In this document: one piece after another, positions 16,110 to 25,915 of the stretch
Layout of the letters: each line of letters starts with the position of its first letter
Numbering within the stretch: the first letter of the stretch is position 1
Assembly: GCA_025210155.1 (NCBI GenBank)
Contig: JAOASE010000008.1
Coordinates: 1 to 62,224 of the forward strand
Direction of reading: 5' to 3'
Source: Alphaproteobacteria bacterium
GTDB lineage: Bacteria > Pseudomonadota > Alphaproteobacteria > Rs-D84 > CASDRH01
DNA: 62,224 nt
Notes under the pieces: model-generated
Told to the model about the DNA's origin: nothing
What the model saw: only the letters and a program-made list of their open reading frames with translations
Database searches by the model: none
Translations under genes and position numbers: made by a program

Positions 16110-19100
16110 ATGAATATATTTTTATTAGTTATCTTATCGTTCTTTATCGGTATCTTTCAGTACATAAGTTATGTGAAAAATGATGACGTTGCTAAGACTA
16201 GGCAAGACCAAGTTTTAACACCTGAACAAAACCGATTAAAACTTAAGTTAAACTGTTTAAAACAACAACATGCTAACATACTTAATAATTATTTGACTAG
16301 TGCGGCATATAGTGGTGCTGGTGGCGGAAGTTCAGTTGTAAATCTTACTAACAGTGATGAAACTTGTGGTGATGAACTAGGCTCTGGAAATGATATAAAC
16401 TCTAAGATGGTATGTGTGGCAAATGGCGCTACTGCTCCTTGTAATGTAGTATTATGTGAAGATTTCTCTGGATTTGGTACTAAAGAAGATTGTCTTGATG
16501 ATAGAAGGTCTAACTCTGATAATTATAAAGTTTATTTCGTTTCTACATCTACAAACTCTGTTGACAATACAGATTACTCTCTTTTATTAGATTCTGGTGT
16601 TGGATATTATGATAATGATGGAGGCGATTCTTCTTTCTATTCTCCTTCTGGAAAGATTGATGTTCAAGGGTTGTCTAGTCAAATCCAATCAAATTCTCCT
16701 ACTATGGTTTATGACATTGCGGCATTTAAGGTTGCTAATTCTAAAGAAAGATGTTGGAATGATGTTCCTGAAATAACTGCATGGTGTAATAAACCTGAAA
16801 ATGACCATCCTGTTTGTGATGACTCAGATGAAGATAAGAAAAAGTTTGTTTGTCGTGATGAAAAGGAAGAAGTTGGTAAATTCCAAATTTGTGAAGCTCA
16901 AAAAGTTTTGTCTACAGGAGCTGCTACAACTACAGATTCTCAAAGAAAGAATGAATTTGATTTGTGTGAATCTGGATCTGCTAAATACTTCAAAACATTC
17001 GATTTAGCGAAAGATTGTTGGACTTGTAATAAAGAAAAAGAAGTTGAAGTTAGTGAGCTTTGTAAGCCTGATGGTAGTAATGCGGCTACTTGTGTTAGAT
17101 GTAAAGGTGAGCAAATAAGATATTCTTTCAATGGTGCTGAAATAGAACATGATAGTGATATAAAGATTAATACTAGATGTGGTAATATGAGTGACGCAAG
17201 AGAGTCTTGTGATAATAATCCAAATCCTAGAGCCAAGTTCCCTACTTGGATGGCTGTAGGTCAAAGTATTTTACCTCATGAAAAAGGATATTACTATTGT
17301 TCTGAAAAAAATCCTGAGGAATTTGGGTGTTCTCCTTGTGAAAAAATTAATTCTACTTGGGATGGATGTGAAAACTTTTATGCTGATACATCTACATCTT
17401 CTGAGTGGAAAGATATATCTGGCACAGGTTCTCTTAAAGAAGTTGATGACTTAGGTATTTATGATAGTAGAGCTGGAACTAGTGGCGCTACAAGTAGAGG
17501 ATGTGCTACAACTTCTTGTGCTGGTGGTGAAGAAGCTCATATGGTTTGGGATGGATCTGCGAAAGTATTTAAGAAATTCTGCTGTGCTCCAGGCGAAACA
17601 TTTGTTTGTGACGGGGATGACGCTGCTAATTGTAGTTGTGAAAAAAGATGTAAAACTTCTGACGGAAATACATTGCTTCCAGGACAATCTAATGGTTTTG
17701 AAATTTGCCCAAGTGGTGAAGATGTTAGAGCTTGTCTTGTTAGTGAAGTTAAGAGTTCTGGACACGTTGCTTTAACTCCTGGTTCAGACGACTGTCCTGG
17801 TGGATTTTTTAGTAAAGTATATAACCCTGTGTTAAAATGTTACTATTGCTTAATACCATCACCTCTTCCTATGACTTATAATGAAGATAAAAATAGCTTC
17901 TTTGAAGATGTGTTTGAATTTGTTAAAAACATAGATTTTTCAATAGTTTCTACTGCAAATGCAGCTGATGAAGGAGAGGTTAATGAAGCTGTTAACGTGT
18001 CTGTTCAACCTATTTGTTTAAAAGACATGAATTTAGGTAGTAATGGAGTTTGTTCTAGAGATAATCTTTATAATGGTGGAATTAGATTTGACTTTTTATC
18101 TTCTGACTATTCTGCTGCTAATGTGAATTCAATATCTCATAAACATAGAGATGCTGATGACACTGTAACTAATAACTGTAAAGGTACATCTGGATGTATT
18201 GATGGTGGTAATACTACTGAGAAAAATGGTATAAAATATTTTTCCAATAAAAATTATGATACTGTCAATGGTTTCTTTAAACAACCTGCATTTAAATCTG
18301 CAACTACAGATTACGCTAATGCTTGCTATATTTACTGTCAAGATAATGCATCTTGTGGTTTGACAAATTCAAATAAGGGTTATGTTAGAATATTCAAGAG
18401 TTTTGAAAGTTCTTGTTCTTCTCAATTCTCAAACTACAGTAAAGGTTGGTCAGGAGCCGTTCCTAACTGGTGTCCTGGAATAAATCCTGCCTCAGGTGGA
18501 GTTGTTGCTAAAGATGGATTAAGAGTACCTTCTTTTGCTAGCAAATCTTCTGAAAATAACTACTTAGTTAAGATGGAATGGGCTACGTCTGGAAACAATA
18601 AATCTCTTAGATGGGATGGTAATGGTATCTGGTCTACTGGAGATAGATATGTTAATAGTGCCAATAAAAGAGATTATCTTCCTGATGCTGCAGAAGAAGC
18701 TTATACGTCTTCTTCTAATGGAAACTTCTGTAGAGAATTCCAAATAGCTAGACCTGAGGAGATGTTATATTATAATGGTACTGGTGGAAATATCTCTGGC
18801 CGTTTAGGTAAGAATGTTTATGGGTCTAAGACTCATGATAGTGCTTATTACAGCAACGTTGGTGTAAATGATGCTCTTAAAGAGTATGGATTCCGTAGTG
18901 TTGGTGAAACTGAGCAACTTTATGAGTTTAAATTGGATAGTAAATATGGATATCATTGGTTTACAAAACCTGATAATCCTACAAAAACAACTGATTGTCC
19001 TACTAGTGCTATAACTGAAATGGATTTAAAATATGGTCCAAATAACTTCAGTCCTGTTTCTGGTTCAGGTATTAAATCTACAACTTTCTTGGTAGAAAAA

Positions 19101-20123
19101 GTTAGATATAGAGATGTTAACGGAAATGGAAATCCTGATTGGGAATGGCAACCATATAAGAGCTGTCACTTTGAAGTTCCTAAACTATTCTGTTCTAACA
19201 ATGAATTCTGGGCATCAGCTCCTAACTTCTTAGGACACGGTCACCCAGCTGGTACAGCAGCTTCTGAAGAAGTTAAGAAAGTACTTACTAGAGAGGCTTT
19301 GAAAGTTTACGATAATGGAGATATGTCTACTGTAAGCACTAGCTTGTTATGTCCTAATGGAATGAAAGCTGTGAAGAACTCTACAGGTAACTGCTTTACT
19401 TGTGAAATTAATTTCAATAGCAATGTTAGAAAAGCAAGAAGCTTTGTTTCTTCTCCTGACATGGGAAGTTGTGATGGTGGAGCTCAATCTATTAATTTTG
19501 GAATGTGTGATAAATCTTCTAGATCATTAAATTCTAAAGGTATAATTGATGTTTCTTCTAATCCTGATAGCGTATCTAATTACACATCTAGATTTGGAGA
19601 GTACTCTACAGAACCTTGTCCTATGACTTGTAAAGAAGGAGAAGCTATTGTTTATACAACTGGTGGAGAATATAGATGTGCAACTCCAAACGGAGCATCA
19701 AATCCTACTTGTGTACCTGGCTATGAAAAGAAGATTGTTAAAATCACTAAAGGTAGTGGATCTTCAGAATATCATGTCCCTTCATATCTTTGTGTAGAAA
19801 TTTCTAAAAAAGGAAATAGTTCTGATAATTTAGATTCTGTTAGCTTTGCTGGTGGCGGATACTGTCCTTCAAGTTTTGGGGTTAGTTATGGACTATCTAC
19901 TGCAAGTTTTGTTGGCGAAATAAATTCTGAAAAAGAAATTGCTTCAGGAAACGGAGGAAGTAAATCTGGATGTAGTGAGGTATATATTGATATACAAGGA
20001 AATGTATCTAGAGCTACTGATAGTGGATCTAAATCTTCTATGGACTCTAAAAATATACCATATATAAAGTATTACCCTACTCCGGTTAGATCGGCATATG
20101 GAAACTGTTTAATATGTATATAA
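16110..20123 (+). CDS. Large Cys-rich surface or secreted protein
   Basis: A 1337-aa protein. The N-terminus is one uncleaved-looking hydrophobic segment (residues 2-22) followed by a charged helical stretch (YVKNDDVAKTRQDQVLTPEQ), a pilin-like layout. The remainder is Ser/Thr/Asn/Gly-rich with dozens of Cys, often as CxxC (CWTC, CYYC, CLIC) or close pairs, suggesting disulfide-bonded extracellular domains. An internal SIVSTANAADEG stretch resembles a processing site. There are no recognised catalytic motifs and the family is unknown. It has a strong AAGGAGAG ribosome site and its own terminator. Confidence 0.7.
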   Translation: MNIFLLVILSFFIGIFQYISYVKNDDVAKTRQDQVLTPEQNRLKLKLNCLKQQHANILNNYLTSAAYSGAGGGSSVVNLTNSDETCGDELGSGNDINSKMVCVANGATAPCNVVLCEDFSGFGTKEDCLDDRRSNSDNYKVYFVSTSTNSVDNTDYSLLLDSGVGYYDNDGGDSSFYSPSGKIDVQGLSSQIQSNSPTMVYDIAAFKVANSKERCWNDVPEITAWCNKPENDHPVCDDSDEDKKKFVCRDEKEEVGKFQICEAQKVLSTGAATTTDSQRKNEFDLCESGSAKYFKTFDLAKDCWTCNKEKEVEVSELCKPDGSNAATCVRCKGEQIRYSFNGAEIEHDSDIKINTRCGNMSDARESCDNNPNPRAKFPTWMAVGQSILPHEKGYYYCSEKNPEEFGCSPCEKINSTWDGCENFYADTSTSSEWKDISGTGSLKEVDDLGIYDSRAGTSGATSRGCATTSCAGGEEAHMVWDGSAKVFKKFCCAPGETFVCDGDDAANCSCEKRCKTSDGNTLLPGQSNGFEICPSGEDVRACLVSEVKSSGHVALTPGSDDCPGGFFSKVYNPVLKCYYCLIPSPLPMTYNEDKNSFFEDVFEFVKNIDFSIVSTANAADEGEVNEAVNVSVQPICLKDMNLGSNGVCSRDNLYNGGIRFDFLSSDYSAANVNSISHKHRDADDTVTNNCKGTSGCIDGGNTTEKNGIKYFSNKNYDTVNGFFKQPAFKSATTDYANACYIYCQDNASCGLTNSNKGYVRIFKSFESSCSSQFSNYSKGWSGAVPNWCPGINPASGGVVAKDGLRVPSFASKSSENNYLVKMEWATSGNNKSLRWDGNGIWSTGDRYVNSANKRDYLPDAAEEAYTSSSNGNFCREFQIARPEEMLYYNGTGGNISGRLGKNVYGSKTHDSAYYSNVGVNDALKEYGFRSVGETEQLYEFKLDSKYGYHWFTKPDNPTKTTDCPTSAITEMDLKYGPNNFSPVSGSGIKSTTFLVEKVRYRDVNGNGNPDWEWQPYKSCHFEVPKLFCSNNEFWASAPNFLGHGHPAGTAASEEVKKVLTREALKVYDNGDMSTVSTSLLCPNGMKAVKNSTGNCFTCEINFNSNVRKARSFVSSPDMGSCDGGAQSINFGMCDKSSRSLNSKGIIDVSSNPDSVSNYTSRFGEYSTEPCPMTCKEGEAIVYTTGGEYRCATPNGASNPTCVPGYEKKIVKITKGSGSSEYHVPSYLCVEISKKGNSSDNLDSVSFAGGGYCPSSFGVSYGLSTASFVGEINSEKEIASGNGGSKSGCSEVYIDIQGNVSRATDSGSKSSMDSKNIPYIKYYPTPVRSAYGNCLICI

Positions 20124-20137
20124 TCCTAAAAAATGAT

Positions 20138-20168
20138 TAAAAGCTCTCAATCGAGAGCTTTTTTTTAT
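20138..20168 (+). terminator. Intrinsic terminator
   Basis: AAAGCTCTC aatc GAGAGCTTT followed by a T run. Confidence 0.9.
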
Positions 20169-20326
20169 TAAAAAATCAATTTTTGGACGGGAAAATTTTA
20201 GATTGTAAGTATCTGTTTTTTCTGCTAAGAAATAGACTCAGACTCTGTTTTAAGATTTTTTTTCGAAAATTCTTGACAAAAATTTTTTCAATTGCTAAAG
20301 TCGAATCATACAAATTAAAAATATAT

Positions 20327-20355
20327 TTGTATTGTAAAAAAGACTATGATATAAT
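20327..20355 (+). promoter_or_regulatory. Promoter of the coiled-coil lipoprotein gene
   Basis: TTGTAT (20327-20332), 17 bp, TATAAT (20350-20355). A further TTGACA lies at 20273. The 316-base gap from 20124 holds the terminator, this promoter and an ~80-nt leader with a small AGCTT/AAGCT hairpin. Confidence 0.6.
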
Positions 20356-20439
20356 TTAGTTACTTTCTAAAAGAAGCTTGAGAAGCTCATGATGGATTCG
20401 AGTGAAGGACAGGCCCAAATAGAAAAAAGGGGAAAAAAT

Positions 20440-23400
20440 ATGAAAAAAAACTACTTACTTAAATATGCGAAATACTTAGGTTTTTCAGCAAGTCTTCTTT
20501 TAGCAGTATCTTGCCAAAAAGATGACCCTATCACTCCAGAAAAAAGTGAAAAATTTGATCTTACAGATAGTATGATTGAAACTAATACTGAGAATGTGGT
20601 AGATGATCAAGAAAAAATTTCAAACACAGAAAATGCTACATCTAAAAGCACTTCTCTTAAAAAATCTGATATAGGTACTTTATTAGAAGAAATTGAAAAT
20701 AATATCGAGACATACAAATCAAATATTAAAATTATTAAAAGCTATATGAATAGTTTTTCTGATGCTGAAAAGAAAGAGCTTGAACCAAAGCTTGAAACTT
20801 TAGAAGACGAGCTAGAAGAATTAATCAGATTACATACTGAAGCGGTAGCTGAATATGAATTAGATAAAACTATCAATAAAATTAGTGAAGAAGCTAATGG
20901 TGTTGAGAGCAAATTCGCAGCTCTTTTAGAGCAAGATAAGAAGGTAAAAGATTTACTTGATGATTTAGAAGTAAACTCACCTACTCTATCTGATGAAAAA
21001 TTCTCAGCAGATTCTCTTGTTATTACTGTAGAAAATGGAAAACTAGTAACTGGCTTAGAAGAAGCTGATGCTACATTAGAAGAAGTATTAGCTAAAGCTG
21101 AAAACTTAAAAGAAACCGTTGAAGATGAAAGACTTGACGGTGAATTAGCTAGATTAAATGGCTTAAAAGAAGATTCTAAAAGTTTAGAAGATGCCATTGA
21201 TGAAAACAATTTAGATCTTGGTGCTATTTCTTTTGATAGAAATGAAACTAACTTAGTTAAAACTATTAATTCTTTAAAAGAAGCTAACGAAGCAGACATG
21301 AACTATTTAAATAGTGATGAAGCTGACCCAACTAAAATGACTGATGAAGAATTAACTGAACTATTAACTACTTATAATGAAAAGGTGAATGCTTCTCAAA
21401 AGAAAATTGATGATGCTCTTGCTCTTATAGTTTCTCTAAAAGAAGTTTTTGCTGATGATGAAGAAAAGTTAAATACTTTAGCTGAGCTTGAAAAAACTCT
21501 TGGTGAAGCTCAAACAAGTCTTGATGCTACTAAAGATAAATTAAATGAAATTAAAGAAGGTTTTGCTCAAAATGTTACTAAATTAGTTAATGATTTTGAA
21601 GCCGATGTAAATGCATTTGTATCGACTACTTCTAGTGAATTAAGCAATGAAGTTACAGATATTAATGAAAAGATTCAAGACATAAAAACTTCTATTGCTA
21701 GCGCTTCGACTGTTGAAGAGCTAAATCAAATAAATTTTGATGAACTTAAAGCTATGATTGAAGCTTTTGAGGCAAATAGATTAGAAGGCACTGCTGAATA
21801 TGGTCAATTGGTAGACTCTTATAACAGTATATTTGCGATAATGCCAGAAGGAGATTCTAATGCTGACAAACTTAATAATGCAAATGAATTATTAAATAAG
21901 AATAATCCTAATGATCTATCTCCAGAAGATAATGTATCTAACTTAGAAATATTAAAAGAAGATAGAGTTAAAGAAATACAATATGAGTTAAATGCTGCTG
22001 AAGATGATAAAAAGGTTGCTGAAGCTCAAACTGAAATTGAAAACTTGAAAAAATTAATTGAAGATATTACTACTGAGGTTAATTCTGTTGATAATACAGT
22101 TACTCAAATTGAAAATTCAGTTAATTCTGGTACTGCTGTTACTCAAGCTGAGATAGATAATGCAAGAACTGCTGCTGAAGATATAAGTTTTGCAAATATA
22201 GATGCTAAAATTTCAGCTATTGAAGCTATTATAGCTCAAATTTCTAATGATGAAAAATCTGATGGTGCCACTGAAGAGTTGGAAACTGCTACTGAAGAAG
22301 CTGGTCTAATGGCTACAAGAACTAAAGCAAATGGATTAAAATCTAGAGTTAATTCTGCGGAAGAAAAGAATAATGAACTTGGAAATGGTAATGAAGGCTT
22401 TACTCTTGAAGATTTGAAATCTGCTGATTTTGATGGAACTTCTGTAACAATTACCGCAGATAATAATGTTTGCTCTATTTCTGGCAATGAATTTGCTATA
22501 TTCATGGATAACTTGAGAAAAGTTACTTTTGAAAATCCTGCAAACTTACAAGTTTCATTAGAAATAAACGGAAGTACTTTAACTATATCTGATTTATCTG
22601 ATTTATCTGATAGAAATATTAGAATTGATGAATTAAATAGCTCCACTCTTTCTAATTCTGGAACTTTAACTTTGACTCAACTTCTTAACCTATTTGACCT
22701 TGATAAAGAAAATGGGGGATATGTAGATAAATATGGAAGATGGATTGATGGTGAGAAATTACCTTATAACACAAGTAATAATTTTGAAAATCTAAGAATT
22801 GATTTTGAAGGATTATCTACCAAAGATAATGATACTAGATATAGAGTACCTAACATCCTTCACTTTATTGGAAAAACTGGAACTCCTAAAAATATTGAAT
22901 TATCTCACTCTCCTTCTGTTGATTATGATAATTCATCGTCTCTTGAAGTTTCTTTGAAAGATATGTTTACATCTATCAATGATCCTTCTATAAACTATGA
23001 GACTCATGTTAGTGGAAGTTTGAGAGAAATGACTGATGATATGAATAGTGTTGATGCTTGGATACATATAGATAATATAACATTTGCAGATATTAGTGGA
23101 ACTTTTTTTGGAGATGTTGTTGATAGCAATTTAGACTTATTACCTGGTGTAGAAGATATTCTTAAGAAAATGGCTGCTGATGGTAATGAACTTGGCGTTG
23201 TTGGTAGTGATTATAATGGAAGAGTTAAATCTGAGACATTTAATAAACTTGGTGAATTGGGAATAAGAAAAGGTGCTTTTGAAAATGGAACCATAGTTAC
23301 TGGTAACGAACCGATTGTATTTGAAAAAAATACCCCTAATAAGGGTATCATCTCTCATGTTCATATGACGTTTAAAGAATATGGTGATGTATCTGGATCT

Positions 23401-23856
23401 ATATTCTATAAAGGAGTTCAAGGTGCTTCTGCTGATTATATGGCCAATGTTTATGTAGGAGATAATTACTCTGCTGATATTAAAGGCGGTAAAATTGTTA
23501 AACTTTCTGATGCATCTACTAAAATTATAACAACAGGTAATGGTGAAAAAGTTAAAGTTGTTGATGATGAAGTTGTAAGAGATGTTTACAGAGATCCTTC
23601 TAATGGATATATACCTACTAAATTAGAGGATTGGGGTAAACTTCCTTTACCTAAATATTCAAATCCTAATGATCAAGCTTTTAATTACCTACCTAAAGAG
23701 TTTAACGTAGAAAGCGTTGATAGCTTTATGGCAAGTATTGAAAATGATATGGGTAACAGTAAAGCTGCACTTAGAAGCATCGATGAAGAATTTGAAAAGA
23801 ACGAGTTCGAAAAAATGGCTGCTCTTACAAGAGAAAACCAAAGAACGAGAGCTTAA
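20440..23856 (+). CDS. Large coiled-coil lipoprotein
   Basis: A 1138-aa protein starting MKKNYLLKYAKYLGFSASLL, with a lipoprotein signal ending LLAVSC (Cys near residue 25). The ATG at 20440 follows AAAAGGGG; a frame start at 20389 precedes the signal and is not used. Residues ~65-650 are Glu/Lys/Leu/Asp-rich heptad-like helix, with spaced LEELEELI-like segments, probably a long periplasmic or surface coiled coil. The last ~450 residues are globular, beta-rich and Asp/Asn/Gly-rich. No known domain recognised. Adhesin, spacer or cell-wall tether are possible roles; this is inference. Confidence 0.7.
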   Translation: MKKNYLLKYAKYLGFSASLLLAVSCQKDDPITPEKSEKFDLTDSMIETNTENVVDDQEKISNTENATSKSTSLKKSDIGTLLEEIENNIETYKSNIKIIKSYMNSFSDAEKKELEPKLETLEDELEELIRLHTEAVAEYELDKTINKISEEANGVESKFAALLEQDKKVKDLLDDLEVNSPTLSDEKFSADSLVITVENGKLVTGLEEADATLEEVLAKAENLKETVEDERLDGELARLNGLKEDSKSLEDAIDENNLDLGAISFDRNETNLVKTINSLKEANEADMNYLNSDEADPTKMTDEELTELLTTYNEKVNASQKKIDDALALIVSLKEVFADDEEKLNTLAELEKTLGEAQTSLDATKDKLNEIKEGFAQNVTKLVNDFEADVNAFVSTTSSELSNEVTDINEKIQDIKTSIASASTVEELNQINFDELKAMIEAFEANRLEGTAEYGQLVDSYNSIFAIMPEGDSNADKLNNANELLNKNNPNDLSPEDNVSNLEILKEDRVKEIQYELNAAEDDKKVAEAQTEIENLKKLIEDITTEVNSVDNTVTQIENSVNSGTAVTQAEIDNARTAAEDISFANIDAKISAIEAIIAQISNDEKSDGATEELETATEEAGLMATRTKANGLKSRVNSAEEKNNELGNGNEGFTLEDLKSADFDGTSVTITADNNVCSISGNEFAIFMDNLRKVTFENPANLQVSLEINGSTLTISDLSDLSDRNIRIDELNSSTLSNSGTLTLTQLLNLFDLDKENGGYVDKYGRWIDGEKLPYNTSNNFENLRIDFEGLSTKDNDTRYRVPNILHFIGKTGTPKNIELSHSPSVDYDNSSSLEVSLKDMFTSINDPSINYETHVSGSLREMTDDMNSVDAWIHIDNITFADISGTFFGDVVDSNLDLLPGVEDILKKMAADGNELGVVGSDYNGRVKSETFNKLGELGIRKGAFENGTIVTGNEPIVFEKNTPNKGIISHVHMTFKEYGDVSGSIFYKGVQGASADYMANVYVGDNYSADIKGGKIVKLSDASTKIITTGNGEKVKVVDDEVVRDVYRDPSNGYIPTKLEDWGKLPLPKYSNPNDQAFNYLPKEFNVESVDSFMASIENDMGNSKAALRSIDEEFEKNEFEKMAALTRENQRTRA

Positions 23857-23877
23857 TTGATGATTATCATAAAAAAC

Positions 23878-23913
23878 TTAAAGCACCTACAAAATTATGT
23901 GGGTGCTTTTAAA
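23878..23913 (+). terminator. Intrinsic terminator
   Basis: AAAGCACC/GGTGCTTTT stem with imperfect loop after the lipoprotein gene. Confidence 0.75.
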
Positions 23914-24044
23914 AATTACTACTAGAAGTAGGTAAAGAGCAAAAAAAGTTTATTAAAAGTTGTTTTTTACTTGAAAAACGTTTTTAAATAATGTATGGTT
24001 GTATTATAAAAGATAATCAATTCATAAAAAAGGGGAAGTTTAAA

Positions 24045-24281
24045 ATGTCTTTTAGTCATGAAGAAATTTGGGAAGCAATTTATAAGGTTGCTAAAGCTAA
24101 TGGGTTGAGTGCATCTGGATTAGCTAAAAAAGCTGGATTAAATCCTACTACATTCAATAAAAGTAAGAGGTTTAATAAAGACGGTAGAGAAAGATGGCCT
24201 TCTATGGAAAGTATCAGTAAAGTTCTTAGCGTAACAAATACATCGATGGAAGACTTTTCTAAATTTTTCCACAGTAAATAG
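24045..24281 (+). CDS. Small XRE-type helix-turn-helix protein
   Basis: A 78-aa protein consisting almost only of a helix-turn-helix: HEEIWEAIYKVAKANGLSAS, GLAKKAGLNPTTFNKSKR. This matches the N-terminal DNA-binding part of alphaproteobacterial S24/LexA-like repressors (LSPSGLARRAGLDPTTFNKSKR type), but the peptidase domain is absent. The ATG at 24045 follows AAGGGGAA. It could be a stand-alone regulator or a truncated repressor. Own terminator downstream. Confidence 0.75.
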   Translation: MSFSHEEIWEAIYKVAKANGLSASGLAKKAGLNPTTFNKSKRFNKDGRERWPSMESISKVLSVTNTSMEDFSKFFHSK

Positions 24282-24317
24282 TTTTTCTTTTTATTAATAT
24301 TTATTATTCTCGTTTTA

Positions 24318-24347
24318 AAACAACCCTTTGATTTTGGGTTGTTTTTT
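24318..24347 (+). terminator. Intrinsic terminator
   Basis: AAACAACCC/GGGTTGTTT stem with T run. Confidence 0.85.
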
Positions 24348-24348
24348 A

Positions 24349-24377
24349 TTGACTACCCTTCTCTAAAAAGTTATAAT
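24349..24377 (+). promoter_or_regulatory. Consensus promoter upstream of serS
   Basis: TTGACT (24349-24354), 17 bp, TATAAT (24372-24377), directly after the preceding terminator. Confidence 0.7.
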
Positions 24378-24383
24378 TTAACT

Positions 24384-24460
24384 ATGTTAGTTCTAATGAA
24401 ACAAATTTCGAAAATTTCTAAAGTATCCCACTAAGGTGGGTTGCTATTATTGTTTCTTGT
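24384..24460 (+). ncRNA. Possible sRNA or long serS leader
   Basis: A consensus promoter starts here, 175 nt before the serS ATG. A CCCAC taag GTGGG hairpin (24427-24440) is followed by a T-rich but interrupted stretch. A second -10-like TAATTAT near 24481-24489 may serve serS itself, which would leave this as a separate short RNA. Confidence 0.35.
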
Positions 24461-24558
24461 TTTTTACAAACTCTTATTATATAATTATCATGAATTTCTC
24501 AATTGGCGCCTTATGGATTGGATAGGCATGGGAAATCGTAGAGAAAGGAATTTATCAA

Positions 24559-25839
24559 ATGTTAGATATTAAATTTATTTTAGAAAATAAAGATAAAGTT
24601 AAATGGGCGAGCGAAGTTAAATCTATACCTTGTGATGTAGATAGAATATGTGAGCTTTATGAAGAAATTAAAATATTAAAAGTTAAGCATGAAGAAGCTC
24701 TTGCGTTAAAAAATAAATTTTCTAAAGCAATTCCTACTGCTTCGCCAGAAGAAAGACCAGAAATGATTGCTAAATCTAAAGATGCTGGTGCTGAGGCTAA
24801 AGAACATGGAGAAAAGATTGAAGCTCTTCAACCTGAGTTTAATGATCTTATGCTTAGAGTACCACAAATTCCTTTAGAAACTTCTCCTATTGGTGGTGAA
24901 GAAGCTAATACTGTTATTAAAACCATTGGTGAGCCAACTAAATTTGATTTTGATGCTTTGGGTCATTATGAATTATTAGAAAAAAATGATTGGGCTGAAT
25001 TTACAAGATTAACTAAAATTACTGGACCTAGAACTTATGCTACTAAAGGTGAATGTGCTAGACTTGAGTTAGCTATTCAAACTTTTGTTATAGATAAGTT
25101 GATTGAAAAAGGATTTAATTATATTACTGTTCCTGCTTTAGTTAAGCCTGAAGCTATTATGGATGCCGGTCATTTCCCTGGCTCTAGTACAGATGTTATG
25201 ATTGATGATGTGTTCCAACTTGAAGGAACTGGAAAGTGTCTAGCTGGTACTGCTGAAATTATCTTGAATTCGCTTCATAAGGATGAGATTCTTAAGGAAG
25301 ATGATTTGCCTATTATGTATGCTGGTTATTCTCCATGTTATAGAAAAGAAGCTGGAGCGGCTGGTAAAGATACTAGAGGTTTAATAAGAGTTCATCAATT
25401 CCATAAAGTTGAACAATTTATCATATGTAAAAACTCTGCTGAAGAAAGTGCTAAAATGCATGAATTATTAAGAAATACTCTTGAAGAAGTTATGCAAGAT
25501 TTAGAGCTTCCATATCAAGTTCTTGAAACAGCTACTGGTGATATGGGTATCAATAAGATTCGTATGCAAGACGTAGAAGCTTGGATGCCTTCAGAAGGTA
25601 AATATAGAGAGCTAGGAAGTTGTTCTACTATTCATGATTACCAAGCAAGAAGAACTAATACTAGATATAGAGAAAATGGATCTAATGAAGTTAAGTTCTG
25701 TCATACATTAAATAATACTGGTATAGCTTTGCCTCGTGCTTTAGCTCCAGTTTTAGAAAATCATCAAACTGCTGATGGGAAGGTTAGAATTCCTGAAAAA
25801 CTTAGACCTTATATGGGTGGAAAAGAATTTTTAGGATAA
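24559..25839 (+). CDS. serS: Seryl-tRNA synthetase
   Basis: Class II aminoacyl-tRNA synthetase charging tRNA-Ser, 426 aa. The N-terminal two-helix arm (residues ~25-105) is followed by the catalytic core with motif 2 (CYRKEAGAAGKDTRGLIRVH, then QFHKVE) and motif 3 (GIALPRALAPVLENHQ), ending in IPEKLRPYMGG as usual. Ribosome site GAAAGGAA. Monocistronic with a terminator at 25861. Confidence 0.96.
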   Translation: MLDIKFILENKDKVKWASEVKSIPCDVDRICELYEEIKILKVKHEEALALKNKFSKAIPTASPEERPEMIAKSKDAGAEAKEHGEKIEALQPEFNDLMLRVPQIPLETSPIGGEEANTVIKTIGEPTKFDFDALGHYELLEKNDWAEFTRLTKITGPRTYATKGECARLELAIQTFVIDKLIEKGFNYITVPALVKPEAIMDAGHFPGSSTDVMIDDVFQLEGTGKCLAGTAEIILNSLHKDEILKEDDLPIMYAGYSPCYRKEAGAAGKDTRGLIRVHQFHKVEQFIICKNSAEESAKMHELLRNTLEEVMQDLELPYQVLETATGDMGINKIRMQDVEAWMPSEGKYRELGSCSTIHDYQARRTNTRYRENGSNEVKFCHTLNNTGIALPRALAPVLENHQTADGKVRIPEKLRPYMGGKEFLG

Positions 25840-25860
25840 TTTTACTTCGTATTTGAAATT

Positions 25861-25889
25861 AAAAGCCCCCGCGAAGGGGCTTTTCTTTT
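25861..25889. terminator. Terminator after serS
   Basis: AAAAGCCCC cgcgaa GGGGCTTTT; also usable from the convergent 25916 gene. Confidence 0.9.
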
Positions 25890-25915
25890 GGGCTAGGAGG
25901 GCATCAAAGACTTGG

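Noticed and set aside
17451-17775. Opposite-strand and alternative-frame ORFs of ~100 aa inside the Cys-rich gene
   Set aside because: Low-complexity shadows of the Ser/Thr-rich coding strand with no ribosome site; the same holds for long antisense frames in the lipoprotein, dnaK, secA and fimbrial genes.
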